Notes: generated by a model from the letters alone, not told the origin. A stretch of 47,359 nucleotides of DNA from Candidatus Colinaster equi (GCA_018064425.1 JAGHVF010000055.1:1-47359), one strand, 5' to 3'; positions 28,653 through 37,831 are shown, numbered from the stretch's first letter. Program-made: numbers and translations.

Positions 28653-29684
28653 TTGATAGTGAAAAAGTACAAGGAATACGCACCGGTAGTAATTCCTACA
28701 TTATCGAGATGGAATCATCTTGAAAGATGCATTGATTCGTTAAGACAAAATGAATTAAGTGAATTTACCGAATTGTATATCGGATTGGATTATCCTCCCA
28801 ACGAAAGCTATATGGAAGGATATGAAAAAGTAAAGGCATATTTGGAAAATGGTATAGATGGTTTTTTGAATGTAAATGTTTTTGTGCATAGCAAGAATAT
28901 GGGCCCGGGCGGGAATTTGGATTTCTTAAGAGCCGAAGTGAAAAAGAAATATACCAGATTTATTGAGACAGAGGATGATAATGAATTTGCGCCCTCTTTT
29001 TTAAGTTATATCAATGATTGTTTGGAAAAATATGAAGCAGATGACAGTGTTGTTGCGGTTGCAGGATACAATTATCCGATTGACACATCAGATTTTGCAG
29101 GGAATACATATTATGATGATTGCTATTTTGCTGCTTTCGGATTCGGAACCTGGGTAGATAAATTCCAAACAATGCGAGATACAATTACTTATGAAGAATT
29201 TTGGAGATTCTATAAGAATCGTCAAATGATGAGCAGATTTTGCAAATACTATCCCAATCAGTATTGCAACATGGTGAAAGCCGCATTGGGATATGGGATG
29301 CAGGTAATACGCGGCAACGATATTTGGAAGATGGACATGACATACGGATTGTATATGTTCTCGCATAATAAGAAAATGATATATCCAACGATTTCAAAAG
29401 TAAGAAATTGGGGATATGACGGTAGCGGAGAAAATTGTGACGAAATCGTTTGTGATACAACAAAAAAAGTGACGCATAGGAATTTTTCTTTTGAGTGTCA
29501 GCAGTTGGACTTACAAAAATGGAGTGGTGAAATAGTATTGACCGAGAATATATCATATGACAACATTGCAAGGAGATTAGATTCGTATTTTGAGATACCT
29601 GTTGTTGAATTGTATAAGGTTAAAGCTGCGTATTATATTTCGAGAATTATCGGAGTAGATAGAGCAAGGAAATTGTTGACTTAG
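28653..29684 (+). CDS. GT-A type glycosyltransferase, unassigned
   Basis: 343 residues, soluble. Seen: VVIPTLSRWNHLERCIDSL (GT-A opening), YIGLDYPP, KNMGPGGNLDFL, an acidic metal motif E107-D108-D109-N110 in ETEDDNEF, then RNWGYDGSGENC near residue 250. The order resembles GNT-I/POMGNT-like GT-A enzymes more than ordinary GT2, but I cannot name the family securely. TTG 28653 is the best start, with AAGGA 9 nt upstream; GTG 28659 is possible. It lies in a run of transferase genes. Confidence 0.72.
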   Translation: MIVKKYKEYAPVVIPTLSRWNHLERCIDSLRQNELSEFTELYIGLDYPPNESYMEGYEKVKAYLENGIDGFLNVNVFVHSKNMGPGGNLDFLRAEVKKKYTRFIETEDDNEFAPSFLSYINDCLEKYEADDSVVAVAGYNYPIDTSDFAGNTYYDDCYFAAFGFGTWVDKFQTMRDTITYEEFWRFYKNRQMMSRFCKYYPNQYCNMVKAALGYGMQVIRGNDIWKMDMTYGLYMFSHNKKMIYPTISKVRNWGYDGSGENCDEIVCDTTKKVTHRNFSFECQQLDLQKWSGEIVLTENISYDNIARRLDSYFEIPVVELYKVKAAYYISRIIGVDRARKLLT

Positions 29685-29694
29685 GAATTGGAAG

Positions 29695-30783
29695 ATGAAC
29701 AGTAGAAAAAATGATTATATCGAATTGCTTCGAGTAATATTGACTTTGTTTGTATGCCTTCATCATATGCGTGCAATTTCGGATAGTATGCCATATGGTG
29801 GGGCATCTATTTGCGTTGACGGATTCTATCTGCTAAGTGGATTCTTTTTGATTATTTCGTTGCGAGCAAGGTATGCAAGCGGCAAGATGTTAACTATACG
29901 AAGATATGCGGTAAGCCGATACGAGAGAGTCTTTACATCCTTTTTGGTAGCTTACGTGGTAGCTGTGCTGCTTAGAATAGTAGTGCTAAAGGAATTCTTT
30001 AGAGGTAGTGTTGTTGGAAATGTTACCGAGCTTTTTTTATGTGAAATATATGCCAATTCAGCCGGCGACAGGATTATTCCTCCGGGATGGTATTTGGGCT
30101 ATTTGCTGCTTGGGCAGATAATAGTATATGCTGTGTTGTATTTGTATCTAAAGAAACAGAAACCCACCGGAAATAAGGTGCTATCTGTGTTAATCAGGAC
30201 GCTATTAGCAGTTGGAGGCTATGGATATCTGTGTATCAAATATGGACATATATGTGTTTATCCTGCACAGGAGGGATTTATTGCCATTGATGTATTAATC
30301 AGAGCTGTTGCGGGTATCGTGTTAGGTACGTTAACTGCCGATTGGTGCATACATACTGAGAAAACCCCAAATAGCACATGTCGAAAAGTCGTGTTTGGTA
30401 TTGCATCTGTGTTGCTGCTTGGAATGATCTGTGTGTATATCATCTTTAACAATGGCTGGACCAGAGCAGACTATCTTATGATTATTTTCTTGGTTTTGCT
30501 CGTCGTATCTTTGTATATATATTCGAACCATGTATGTTTGCACAAGAAGATATCTGCGATTATTCATTGGTTGGGAAATGTGTGTTTTACAACATATCTG
30601 AACCACTATGTCATTATTCATATCTTTGAAGAGAAGGGAGTAGCAAGAAACTGGGATTGGAAAGCCATATCGACATTGTTGTTTGCGGTAGTATTGTTAT
30701 TCTCAATAGCTATTTTCTGTATTGAGACAGTGCTTAGAAAGGGCTTTTTGAAGATACAATCTTTATGTAAAATAAAACAATAA
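29695..30783 (+). CDS. acyltransferase-3 family membrane O-acyltransferase
   Basis: 362 residues with about ten helices. Seen: YIELLRVILTLFVCLHH in helix 1, with R13 and H23/H24 as the conserved AT3 Arg and His, VDGFYLLSGFFL in helix 2, and LGNVCFTTYLNHYVI near the end. It acetylates (or acylates) polysaccharide during export, like OafA. GGAAG precedes ATG 29695. It is the last gene before the promoter at 30790. A truncated relative is at 46429. Confidence 0.87.
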   Translation: MNSRKNDYIELLRVILTLFVCLHHMRAISDSMPYGGASICVDGFYLLSGFFLIISLRARYASGKMLTIRRYAVSRYERVFTSFLVAYVVAVLLRIVVLKEFFRGSVVGNVTELFLCEIYANSAGDRIIPPGWYLGYLLLGQIIVYAVLYLYLKKQKPTGNKVLSVLIRTLLAVGGYGYLCIKYGHICVYPAQEGFIAIDVLIRAVAGIVLGTLTADWCIHTEKTPNSTCRKVVFGIASVLLLGMICVYIIFNNGWTRADYLMIIFLVLLVVSLYIYSNHVCLHKKISAIIHWLGNVCFTTYLNHYVIIHIFEEKGVARNWDWKAISTLLFAVVLLFSIAIFCIETVLRKGFLKIQSLCKIKQ

Positions 30784-30789
30784 GTATGT

Positions 30790-30818
30790 TTGACCGTAAA
30801 AAGATATAAAGGTATAAT
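30790..30818 (+). promoter_or_regulatory. sigma-A promoter for the downstream transferase/ligase unit
   Basis: TTGACC at 30790-30795 and TATAAT at 30813-30818 are separated by exactly 17 bp, the best promoter in the window. Transcription should begin near 30825, inside the following palindrome. Confidence 0.78.
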
Positions 30819-30850
30819 ATTATGGAGTGTGCGCATGCATGCTCCATAAT
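30819..30850 (+). promoter_or_regulatory. palindrome/hairpin overlapping the transcription start
   Basis: A 14-bp stem (30819-30832 with 30837-30850, two G-T pairs) with a 4-nt GCAT loop. It begins right after the -10 box, so a transcript starting near 30825 would carry the distal part of the hairpin at its 5' end. It could also be a repressor site or end upstream transcription. The sequence after it is only weakly T-rich. Confidence 0.65.
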
Positions 30851-30881
30851 GTTTATATAATAGTTTTACAGGGGATAATTA

Positions 30882-31829
30882 ATGAAAAAAATCAGTGTAA
30901 TGGTGCCTTGTTACAACGAGGTTGAAAATGTTGAATTGATGAGTAAAACAATAATCAACGTAATGGAAGAGGCACTGCCGGATTATGATTATGAAATACT
31001 CTTTATTGATAACAGTTCTACGGACGGAACAAGGGATGTAATTGAAAAGATATGTGCCGAGAACAAGAAGATTCGTGCGATTTTCAATGTGACCAATTTT
31101 GGCCAATTCAATAGTCCGTTCCATGGATTGTGTGAGACAACAGGGGATTGCGCGATATCAATGTGTTGTGATTTTCAGGATCCGGTAGAATTGATTCCTA
31201 AGTTTGTGGAAGAGTGGGAGAAAGGACATAAGATTGTAAGCGGCATTAAGACTTCAAGCAAGGAAAATCCGTTTATATATTTCCTGCGTTCCGTATATTA
31301 CAAGATGATAAAGAATATGTCGGATGTGAAGATGATTGAGCATTTCACAGGCTTTGGCTTATATGATAAGACATTCATTTCTCTGCTTAGAGAATTGGAC
31401 GATCCGATTCCGTTTATCAGAGGTATTGTGGCTGAGTATGGCGCGGGATTCAATATGATAGAAGTGGAATACGAGCAAGCCAAGAGACGTGCCGGAAAGA
31501 CACACAATAATTTTTATACATTATATGATGCAGCAATGCTTAGCTTTACATCATATACCAAAGTGGGATTGCGAATAGCAACTTTCTTAGGATTTATTGC
31601 ATCAGGAATAAGTCTGTTGATTGCACTTATATATTTGGTGCTTAAGTTGACACACTGGTATAGCTTTAATGCCGGTAATGCTCCGATGATGATAGGTATA
31701 TTCATTATCGGTTCGTTGCAGTTATTCTTTATCGGATTGCTGGGTGAATACATATTGAATATTAACACGCGAGTTATTCATCGACCGATTGTTGTTGAGG
31801 AAAGAAGGATCAATTTTGATAACGAATAA
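30882..31829 (+). CDS. GtrB/ArnC-like polyprenyl-phosphate glycosyltransferase (GT2), copy 1
   Basis: 315 residues. The GT-A domain has VPCYNEVENV, FIDNSSTDGT at 41-50 and the metal motif DFQDP at 97-101. Two C-terminal helices lie at about 228-290, followed by an amphipathic tail ending in RRINF. Such enzymes load a sugar onto undecaprenyl phosphate for later use by GT-C transferases outside. AGGGGA precedes ATG 30882, about 57 nt after the predicted transcription start. A paralogue is at 37866. The usual DLQDPP is DFQDPV here. Confidence 0.88.
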   Translation: MKKISVMVPCYNEVENVELMSKTIINVMEEALPDYDYEILFIDNSSTDGTRDVIEKICAENKKIRAIFNVTNFGQFNSPFHGLCETTGDCAISMCCDFQDPVELIPKFVEEWEKGHKIVSGIKTSSKENPFIYFLRSVYYKMIKNMSDVKMIEHFTGFGLYDKTFISLLRELDDPIPFIRGIVAEYGAGFNMIEVEYEQAKRRAGKTHNNFYTLYDAAMLSFTSYTKVGLRIATFLGFIASGISLLIALIYLVLKLTHWYSFNAGNAPMMIGIFIIGSLQLFFIGLLGEYILNINTRVIHRPIVVEERRINFDNE

Positions 31830-32808
31830 CGACTTAATATCAATTGTAGTACCTGTATATAATGCACAAGCATATTTGGAGCGTTGCATTTGCAGCATTC
31901 AAAAGCAGACATACAGTAATTGGGAATTGATAATTGTTGATGATGGTTCGACGGATGATTCTGTTAAAGAAGCATACAGATGTATCAAGGATGATAGGCG
32001 ATGCATAGTTGTTACGCAGCAGAATATGGGACCGGATGCAGCAAGAGGCAGCGGCGTCAAAGCTGCAAAGGGCAAGTATCTGATGTTTGTCGATGCGGAT
32101 GATTATATCGACGAGCAGGCACTTGAGAAGATGTATGAAGATATAACAGCAGCTGATTACGATATTGTGTCATATAGAATTACAAGATTCAATGATGACG
32201 GTAAATGCTGGATAACCGATGCGGGCGGAGACACAGATATGGCATGCCTGTCGGTAGAGGAATCAATGCGCCAATTCTTTGTTACCAGAAGAATATCGGG
32301 GTCATATCCGGGAAAATTATTCAAGACATCAATATACAAGGATTATCCATTCAAAAAGGATACACTTATCGGTGAAGATATCTCCGGAATATTATATGCG
32401 TTGGGGTGCTCCGGAAAAGTACTTGTGTCCAATAGGGCATATTACAATTATTATTGGAATACAAATAGTATTTCGCATTCGAAATACACAAAGAGACATT
32501 TGTATTCGCTAAAGAATTATATAGATGTTTGCAAGAAACAACTTGCGTTAGGATATTTGGAACAGAAAGCAATTGTAGGATATTTTGCTGAATTTGAGAT
32601 GGCTGTGGCGACTGCGATGGCCAGGGCAAATGTATTTGATAAGGAGGCTGCCTGCTTATTGCGCGGTGATATTCGCTCAAAGTGGAAGCTTATCAGAAAG
32701 AATATATCTACTCCTGCATATATGAAAATGAGTATGTTGATATTCATTGTTTGTCCAAGGGTATTTCTTTTACTCTATAGGATTCTGTATTTGTGCACAG
32801 GTAGATGA
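31816..32808 (+). CDS. GT2 glycosyltransferase
   Basis: About 330 residues. Seen: ISIVVPVYNAQAYLERC, IIVDDGSTDDS, GPDAARGSG and FVDADDYID (metal DxD), i.e. a WcaA/EpsJ-type inverting transferase. No membrane anchor except a hydrophobic patch in the last 35 residues. The start is probably TTG 31816, since AAGAAGGA lies 6-7 nt upstream. Earlier in-frame TTGs (31789-31795) lack a ribosome site. It overlaps the upstream gene by 14 bp. Confidence 0.87.
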   Translation: MITNNDLISIVVPVYNAQAYLERCICSIQKQTYSNWELIIVDDGSTDDSVKEAYRCIKDDRRCIVVTQQNMGPDAARGSGVKAAKGKYLMFVDADDYIDEQALEKMYEDITAADYDIVSYRITRFNDDGKCWITDAGGDTDMACLSVEESMRQFFVTRRISGSYPGKLFKTSIYKDYPFKKDTLIGEDISGILYALGCSGKVLVSNRAYYNYYWNTNSISHSKYTKRHLYSLKNYIDVCKKQLALGYLEQKAIVGYFAEFEMAVATAMARANVFDKEAACLLRGDIRSKWKLIRKNISTPAYMKMSMLIFIVCPRVFLLLYRILYLCTGR

Positions 32809-32829
32809 GAAGTGAGATAATTGGAACAT

Positions 32830-33570
32830 ATGAAAAAGAAAATCACTGTTATAACGGTGTGCTTCAATGCGAGAGAGACGATTGAGGATACTATCAATTC
32901 TGTTGTTGGCCAGGATTATGACAATATTGAATATATAATTGTTGACGGTGCATCTACGGATGGCACCACGGACATTGTACGCGGATATATTGAAAAAGGA
33001 TGTGATATTCAGCTTGTATCAGAGCCTGACAAAGGTCTGTATGATGCAATGAATAAGGGAACAAATCTGGCTACGGGTGAGTATATTGTCTATATGAATA
33101 GCGGTGACATATTTGCTGACAATACGGTATTGTCTCATATGGCAGAATACCTGGATGCAGATATAGTGTACGGTAATGTCATACGTATCAAAAAGACAGG
33201 ACGCATCACGGAACGATACAAAGGGGTAAATATTAAACAGCTTTTGTTGAGAGGCAGAATGATTTGTCATCAGGCTATGTTTATTAATACGCAGTTGATG
33301 AGAAAATACAACTATGATTTGAGCTACAAAATCACCGCTGATTTTAACTTTTTATGCAGATGTGTGAGGGACAATTGCACACTACGATACATAGATAGGG
33401 ATATTGTAATAATGGATAATATTGACGGTATCAGTTCGGATGATGCGAATCTCTGGATTATGCGTACGGAAGATGACAGGAGCATCAAGGAGTGTTTTCC
33501 GATATGGTATCAGTTGTTACGTCCTCTAAAATGTATTGTAAGAAGAAAAAATGGAAGTGTGAGGAAATAG
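32830..33570 (+). CDS. GT2 glycosyltransferase (small, WfgS-like), copy 1
   Basis: About 246 residues. Seen: ITVITVCFNARETIEDTINSV, VDGASTDGT, EPDKGLYDAMNKG and MNSGD in place of a DxD, the pattern of the short GT2 transferases common in Firmicute and Bacteroidetes polysaccharide loci. ATG 32830 is 4-5 nt after TTGGA; an in-frame TTG at 32821 is the alternative. A paralogue is at 37076. It abuts the ATP-grasp gene. Confidence 0.86.
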   Translation: MKKKITVITVCFNARETIEDTINSVVGQDYDNIEYIIVDGASTDGTTDIVRGYIEKGCDIQLVSEPDKGLYDAMNKGTNLATGEYIVYMNSGDIFADNTVLSHMAEYLDADIVYGNVIRIKKTGRITERYKGVNIKQLLLRGRMICHQAMFINTQLMRKYNYDLSYKITADFNFLCRCVRDNCTLRYIDRDIVIMDNIDGISSDDANLWIMRTEDDRSIKECFPIWYQLLRPLKCIVRRKNGSVRK

Positions 33571-34764
33571 ATGAAGAAAGCATTGCTTCTGTGTACTAGT
33601 CACAATGATCTTGGATTAGTAAAAGCTTTAAAAAAACTTGGTTATTTTATTGTTGCGACCGGTAATCGTGATAATTCACCGGGTGAAAAATGGGTAGATA
33701 AGTGGGTTAGAGCAGATTATTCCGATAAAGAATTGATATTGCAGATTGCTAAAGACGAGAAGATTGATGCAATATGTCAATGCTGTAATGATTTTGGAGT
33801 ATATACGGCTTCATATGTTGCGGAGCAGTTGGGATTGCCGGGTTATGACAGTTATGAAACGACACTTACTTTGCATAATAAAGATCGATTTAAGGCTTTT
33901 GCCAAGGACAACGATATTATATCGCCTGTGTCCGTAGGCTTTGATGAAGAAGAAAAGGCAATAGATGCAATACGCACTATGGAACTGCCGCTAATTGTTA
34001 AACCGGTTGATTGCAGCGCGGGTAATGGAATAAGCGTAGTGGAAAATCTTGAAGATGCAGAAGCGGCAATAAGATTGGCATTTTCAAAATCTCGCTTGGG
34101 CAGAATCGTTGTTGAACCGTATTTGAAGGGTACACAACATGGTTTTTGTACTTTTTTGTACAACAAAAAAGTAGTGGCATGGTGCTCGAATGATGAGTAC
34201 TCTATCGTTAATCCGTACAGAGTTGAGATAGATACTTTTCCGGCAACAGGTTGGGAGAAGTGCTATAAGATATTGATTGAGCAAATAGAGAAGATTGCGG
34301 ATATTCTTGATTTGAAGGATGGAATATTCCATTTGCAATATATATATGCCGATGGTAAACCGTGGATAATAGAAGTAATGCGAAGGATACTGGGCAATAT
34401 GTATCATGTTCCGTCAAATGAGTTCTCCGGATTCTCATGGGAGTATTGGGAGACAAAAGCCAGATGCGGTTTGGATTGCAGTGATTTTCCAAGTGGCGTT
34501 CAGGGAAAAGGATGCTTTGGATATAAAACTATTCTTGCACCGCATAACGGGGAGATTACCGATATTACAATTCCTAAAGAATACAGCAAGTATATATATG
34601 ATTCATTCTACTTGATGAATGTCGGTGAAGTAGTAAAGAATTATAAGCAGGAACCGGTTGGATTTCTGTTTATGATGTTTGCAAATGATGAAGAGATGCA
34701 TAGAGTACTTATTGATGAGTATCGTAATGATTTGGTAGGGGTTAAGGAGTGTGCGGATGAATAA
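33571..34764 (+). CDS. ATP-grasp ligase
   Basis: 397 residues, soluble. Seen: an N-terminal pre-ATP-grasp domain (ALLLCTSHNDLGLVKAL), PLIVKPVDCSAGNGISVV at 140-157 (nucleotide lysine K144 and glycine loop), the hinge VEPYL at 181-185, and EVMRRILG at 268-275. The last is the E-x-N-x-R metal motif with Met270 where Asn is usual. The family joins a carboxylate to an amine or thiol through an acyl phosphate. Substrate unknown. GAGGAA precedes ATG 33571. The end overlaps the Gfo/Idh gene by 8 bp, so the two are probably coupled. Confidence 0.83.
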   Translation: MKKALLLCTSHNDLGLVKALKKLGYFIVATGNRDNSPGEKWVDKWVRADYSDKELILQIAKDEKIDAICQCCNDFGVYTASYVAEQLGLPGYDSYETTLTLHNKDRFKAFAKDNDIISPVSVGFDEEEKAIDAIRTMELPLIVKPVDCSAGNGISVVENLEDAEAAIRLAFSKSRLGRIVVEPYLKGTQHGFCTFLYNKKVVAWCSNDEYSIVNPYRVEIDTFPATGWEKCYKILIEQIEKIADILDLKDGIFHLQYIYADGKPWIIEVMRRILGNMYHVPSNEFSGFSWEYWETKARCGLDCSDFPSGVQGKGCFGYKTILAPHNGEITDITIPKEYSKYIYDSFYLMNVGEVVKNYKQEPVGFLFMMFANDEEMHRVLIDEYRNDLVGVKECADE

Positions 34765-35938
34765 AAAGGGTGAGATATGTTTGGGAATGGCCGGTGCAGG
34801 AAGAGCAACGGAGTTACATATTAGCGCATTGTTGCGTTATACAGGTGTACCGGTGTGCTTGAAAAGAATTGTTGCACGTAGATTTGAACAGGTTGAAGAG
34901 GCAAAGAATCGATTTGGATTCTTGGAAGCTTCTTTGGATTTTGATGACTTAATCAATGATGATGAAATAGATATTATTGATATCTGTACACCTCCATATG
35001 CTCATGAGCAGATGATTGTAAAGGCGTTAAATCACGGCAAGCATGTCATCTGTGAGAAACCGTTAAGCGGATATTTCGGTAAAGAAGGTGATCCGACACC
35101 TATCGGAACTCAGGTTTCAAAAAAAGTAATGTATGATGAATTGTTAAAGAATCTCGAGTCTTTACGAGAAGTGGTCAAAAAGGCTCCGGGTAAGTTCATG
35201 TATGCAGAGAATTTTGTTTATGCACCTGCGGTTACAAAAGCTGCAGAGATTATAACAAAGAAGAAAAGTCGAATATTATATGCCAAAGGAGAGGAAAGTC
35301 TTAAGGGGTCAAGTTCACCTGTGGCAGGAGAATGGTCTAAGACAGGCGGCGGTACATTTATCAGAACAGGTGCACATCCGCTGGCAGCAGTATTGTGGCT
35401 TAAATCCAAGGAATCCGAATGGCGTGGTGAGGAAATAAAAGTTGTGTCTGTTTTTGCTGATATGAGTTGTGTGACAAGCAAACTTACACCATATGATCAC
35501 AGACATATAGCGGCATCTCCATACGACGTCGAGGATTGCGGAACTGTTATACTTACTTTTTCCGATGGTTCCAAGGCTACTATTATTGCGACGGATCTAT
35601 TGCTTGGCGGAAGTAGAAACTATCTGGAACTGTATTGTAATGATGCTGTTATAAATTGCAATATTACAATGTCAAATATGATGAGCACATATTTCCCGGA
35701 TGAAGAGCGATTGGATGATGTATACATTTCCGAAATGCTTCCTAACAAAATGGGATGGAACAATCCGTTCCTTGAAGATGAGATAATTCGAGGATATTGT
35801 GATGAGATGCGCGATTTTGTAGAGTGTGTATATTATGATAAAGAACCCAAAGCAGGATTTGATCTGGCCTATGATTGTATAAAGATAATATATGCGGCAT
35901 ATTTATCAGCAGAGATTGGAAAAGCAGTAGAGATGTAG
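34757..35938 (+). CDS. Gfo/Idh/MocA-family NAD(P)-dependent oxidoreductase
   Basis: 393 residues. Seen: the dinucleotide loop GMAGAG at 10-15, DICTPPYAH at 75-83, EKP at 100-102 (catalytic Lys), and RTGAHPLAAVLW in the C-terminal sheet domain. The segment at about 103-125 (GYFGKEGDPTP) is an insertion relative to the compact family form. Likely oxidises a sugar hydroxyl, for example C3 of a nucleotide sugar as in WbpB or RifL. AAGGAG is 7 nt before ATG 34757. A GTG at 34751 is less likely. Confidence 0.86.
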   Translation: MNKKGEICLGMAGAGRATELHISALLRYTGVPVCLKRIVARRFEQVEEAKNRFGFLEASLDFDDLINDDEIDIIDICTPPYAHEQMIVKALNHGKHVICEKPLSGYFGKEGDPTPIGTQVSKKVMYDELLKNLESLREVVKKAPGKFMYAENFVYAPAVTKAAEIITKKKSRILYAKGEESLKGSSSPVAGEWSKTGGGTFIRTGAHPLAAVLWLKSKESEWRGEEIKVVSVFADMSCVTSKLTPYDHRHIAASPYDVEDCGTVILTFSDGSKATIIATDLLLGGSRNYLELYCNDAVINCNITMSNMMSTYFPDEERLDDVYISEMLPNKMGWNNPFLEDEIIRGYCDEMRDFVECVYYDKEPKAGFDLAYDCIKIIYAAYLSAEIGKAVEM

Positions 35939-35952
35939 TGTTATTTATAACA
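35939..35952 (+). repeat. AT-rich palindrome
   Basis: TGTTAT/ATAACA, 6-bp arms with a TT centre, right after the oxidoreductase stop codon. Too weak for a terminator. It may be an operator or chance. Confidence 0.3.
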
Positions 35953-36001
35953 AATGAGAATAATAAGAATCTAAGCTGACTATACAGACTGTGAGGATAT
36001 T

Positions 36002-37027
36002 ATGAAATATATTAGAAAGTTGCCTGAGGCAGAGGAATTGTTTGATGAGTATTCGCTTACTCCAAAGCAGATTGTTAACAGGCAGGAATTTGTTGGACAA
36101 ATTAGAGATATTATATCCGGCAAAGAGAATCGCAAGTTATTGCTTGTAGGACCTTGTTCGGCGGACAGAGAGGATTCGGTCCTTGATTATGTGGCCAGAC
36201 TGGCTAAGTTAAATGATGAAGTTAAGGAAAAATTCCTGATAATCCCGCGTGTATATACGGGTAAACCGCGTACAAGCGGAATGGGATATAAAGGATTGCT
36301 TCATCATCCATACATCAATAGCGAAAATGATGATTTGCTTGATGGAATAATTGCAGCCAGACGATTGCATTATAGAGTAATACAAGAGACCGGGTTGTTT
36401 TGTGTAGATGAAATGTTATATCCGGAGAGCATCTACTATTTTGTGGACTTACTGGCATACATTGCGGTGGGAGCCCGTTCTGTTGAAGATCAGTCTCATA
36501 GAATGACAGCAAGCGGAATTGATGTGCCGGTGGGCATGAAAAATCCGGTTGGCGGAGATACAACTGCATTACTTAATTCTATTCTTGCAGCTCAGAATAA
36601 GCATCTTATGAGTTATCGTGGATATGAGGTGCAGACAGAGGGCAACGACTATGCTCACGCAATATTGCGCGGGTATGTGGATAACAACGGGAAAAATCAT
36701 TCAAATTATCACTATGAAGATTTGTGCGATTTTCATGACAAATATGTCGGTTTTAATCTAAAAAATATGGGAGTTATTATTGATTGTAATCATAGTAATT
36801 CCGGAAAGCAGTATAACGAACAAATAAGAATAGCGAAAGACGTATTTCATTCATGTAAGTTGAATGTGGCAATTAATAGTATGGTTAAAGGTCTGATGAT
36901 TGAGAGTTATATCGAAGACGGCAATCAGATTGTGGGCGAGAAAATCTACGGCAAATCAATAACCGATGCATGCATTGGTTGGGAGAAGACCGAGCGACTA
37001 ATTAGGGAACTTGCCGAGAGTGTATAG
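36002..37027 (+). CDS. 3-deoxy-7-phosphoheptulonate (DAHP) synthase, AroG/F-type
   Basis: 341 residues, matching the AroFGH type I family over its length. It condenses phosphoenolpyruvate with erythrose-4-phosphate. Seen: the metal ligands C52 (GPCS), H264 (NHSNS), E301 (IESY) and D322 (SITDACIGWE), plus KPRT at 88-91, GYKGL at 95-99, GARSVEDQSHR at 157-167 and K180. All catalytic positions are intact, so it looks active. It sits between an oxidoreductase and a glycosyltransferase with no other aromatic-pathway gene nearby, after a 63-bp gap with GAGGA before ATG 36002. Either a shikimate gene stranded in the locus or a source of a 3-deoxy-ulosonate. Confidence 0.92.
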   Translation: MKYIRKLPEAEELFDEYSLTPKQIVNRQEFVGQIRDIISGKENRKLLLVGPCSADREDSVLDYVARLAKLNDEVKEKFLIIPRVYTGKPRTSGMGYKGLLHHPYINSENDDLLDGIIAARRLHYRVIQETGLFCVDEMLYPESIYYFVDLLAYIAVGARSVEDQSHRMTASGIDVPVGMKNPVGGDTTALLNSILAAQNKHLMSYRGYEVQTEGNDYAHAILRGYVDNNGKNHSNYHYEDLCDFHDKYVGFNLKNMGVIIDCNHSNSGKQYNEQIRIAKDVFHSCKLNVAINSMVKGLMIESYIEDGNQIVGEKIYGKSITDACIGWEKTERLIRELAESV

Positions 37028-37075
37028 AAATATTAGGAATGTAAGTACGCTTTGGCTATAGTAGGAGACGAAAAG

Positions 37076-37831
37076 GTGGAAGATATCAAGGTGTCTGTTA
37101 TAACGGTATGTTATAACTCGGAGAATACTATTCGAAGAACAATTGAAAGTGTGCTTAAGCAGACGTATTCGAACATAGAATATATTATTGTTGACGGTGC
37201 TTCGGTTGATTCAACTCTTGATATTGTCAAAGAATATGAAGAAAGCTTCGGCGGGAGACTAAGATTCATATCCGAGCCTGATGGCGGAATATATTTCGCG
37301 ATGAATAAGGGTATCTCAATGGCAACCGGCGAGTTGATCGGAATGATTAACAGTGATGATTGGTATGAACCGGATGCTGTTAAGGTTATGGCAGAGGCAT
37401 ATAGTGAACAGTTAAGCGTGTCGGGTGGTAAACCGTATCAAATATTGTATGGAAAGACACGTAGCGTAAGAGATGGCGAGGAAGTATCGATATCAGAAAG
37501 TGATCATACGAGATTGAGAGAAGAGATGATATCGCATCCGTCTTCCTTTGTGAGCGCGGCGCTATATCGAGAACTTGGGGCATATGATACAAAGTTCATC
37601 TCGGCAGCAGATTATGATTTTATGTTGCGAATGTATGCTAAAGATGATGTGGTGTTTACAAGAGTAGATGAGCTGATAGCTAATTTCACTTTGGGCGGTA
37701 TGTGCGCATCAAGCAAGGCATATTATGATTTGTTAAAAGTAAGAAAAAGGCATGGCATAATATCCGGCTTGGAATATCTGATAACAGTATGCAAGTGCAG
37801 AATATATGATACTTTGCACGGAGCAGTATAA
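37076..37831 (+). CDS. GT2 glycosyltransferase (small, WfgS-like), copy 2
   Basis: About 251 residues. Seen: VSVITVCYNSENTIRRTIESV, VDGASVDST, EPDGGIYFAMNKG, INSDDWYEPDA (metal DD) and ISAADYDFMLRMY. Paralogue of the protein at 32830. GTG 37076 is preferred because AGGAG lies 8 nt upstream and the resulting N-terminus aligns with the paralogue. An in-frame TTG at 37052 has no good ribosome site. Confidence 0.85.
   Translation: MEDIKVSVITVCYNSENTIRRTIESVLKQTYSNIEYIIVDGASVDSTLDIVKEYEESFGGRLRFISEPDGGIYFAMNKGISMATGELIGMINSDDWYEPDAVKVMAEAYSEQLSVSGGKPYQILYGKTRSVRDGEEVSISESDHTRLREEMISHPSSFVSAALYRELGAYDTKFISAADYDFMLRMYAKDDVVFTRVDELIANFTLGGMCASSKAYYDLLKVRKRHGIISGLEYLITVCKCRIYDTLHGAV

Noticed and set aside
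35939-36001. T-box or other leader riboswitch for the DAHP synthase
   Set aside because: The gap is only 63 bp, far too short, and contains just a 6-bp AT palindrome.
36002-37027. Sialic-acid-type synthase (NeuB)
   Set aside because: The motifs (GPCS, KPRT, SITDACIGWE) are those of AroFGH DAHP synthase, not of the NeuB family.
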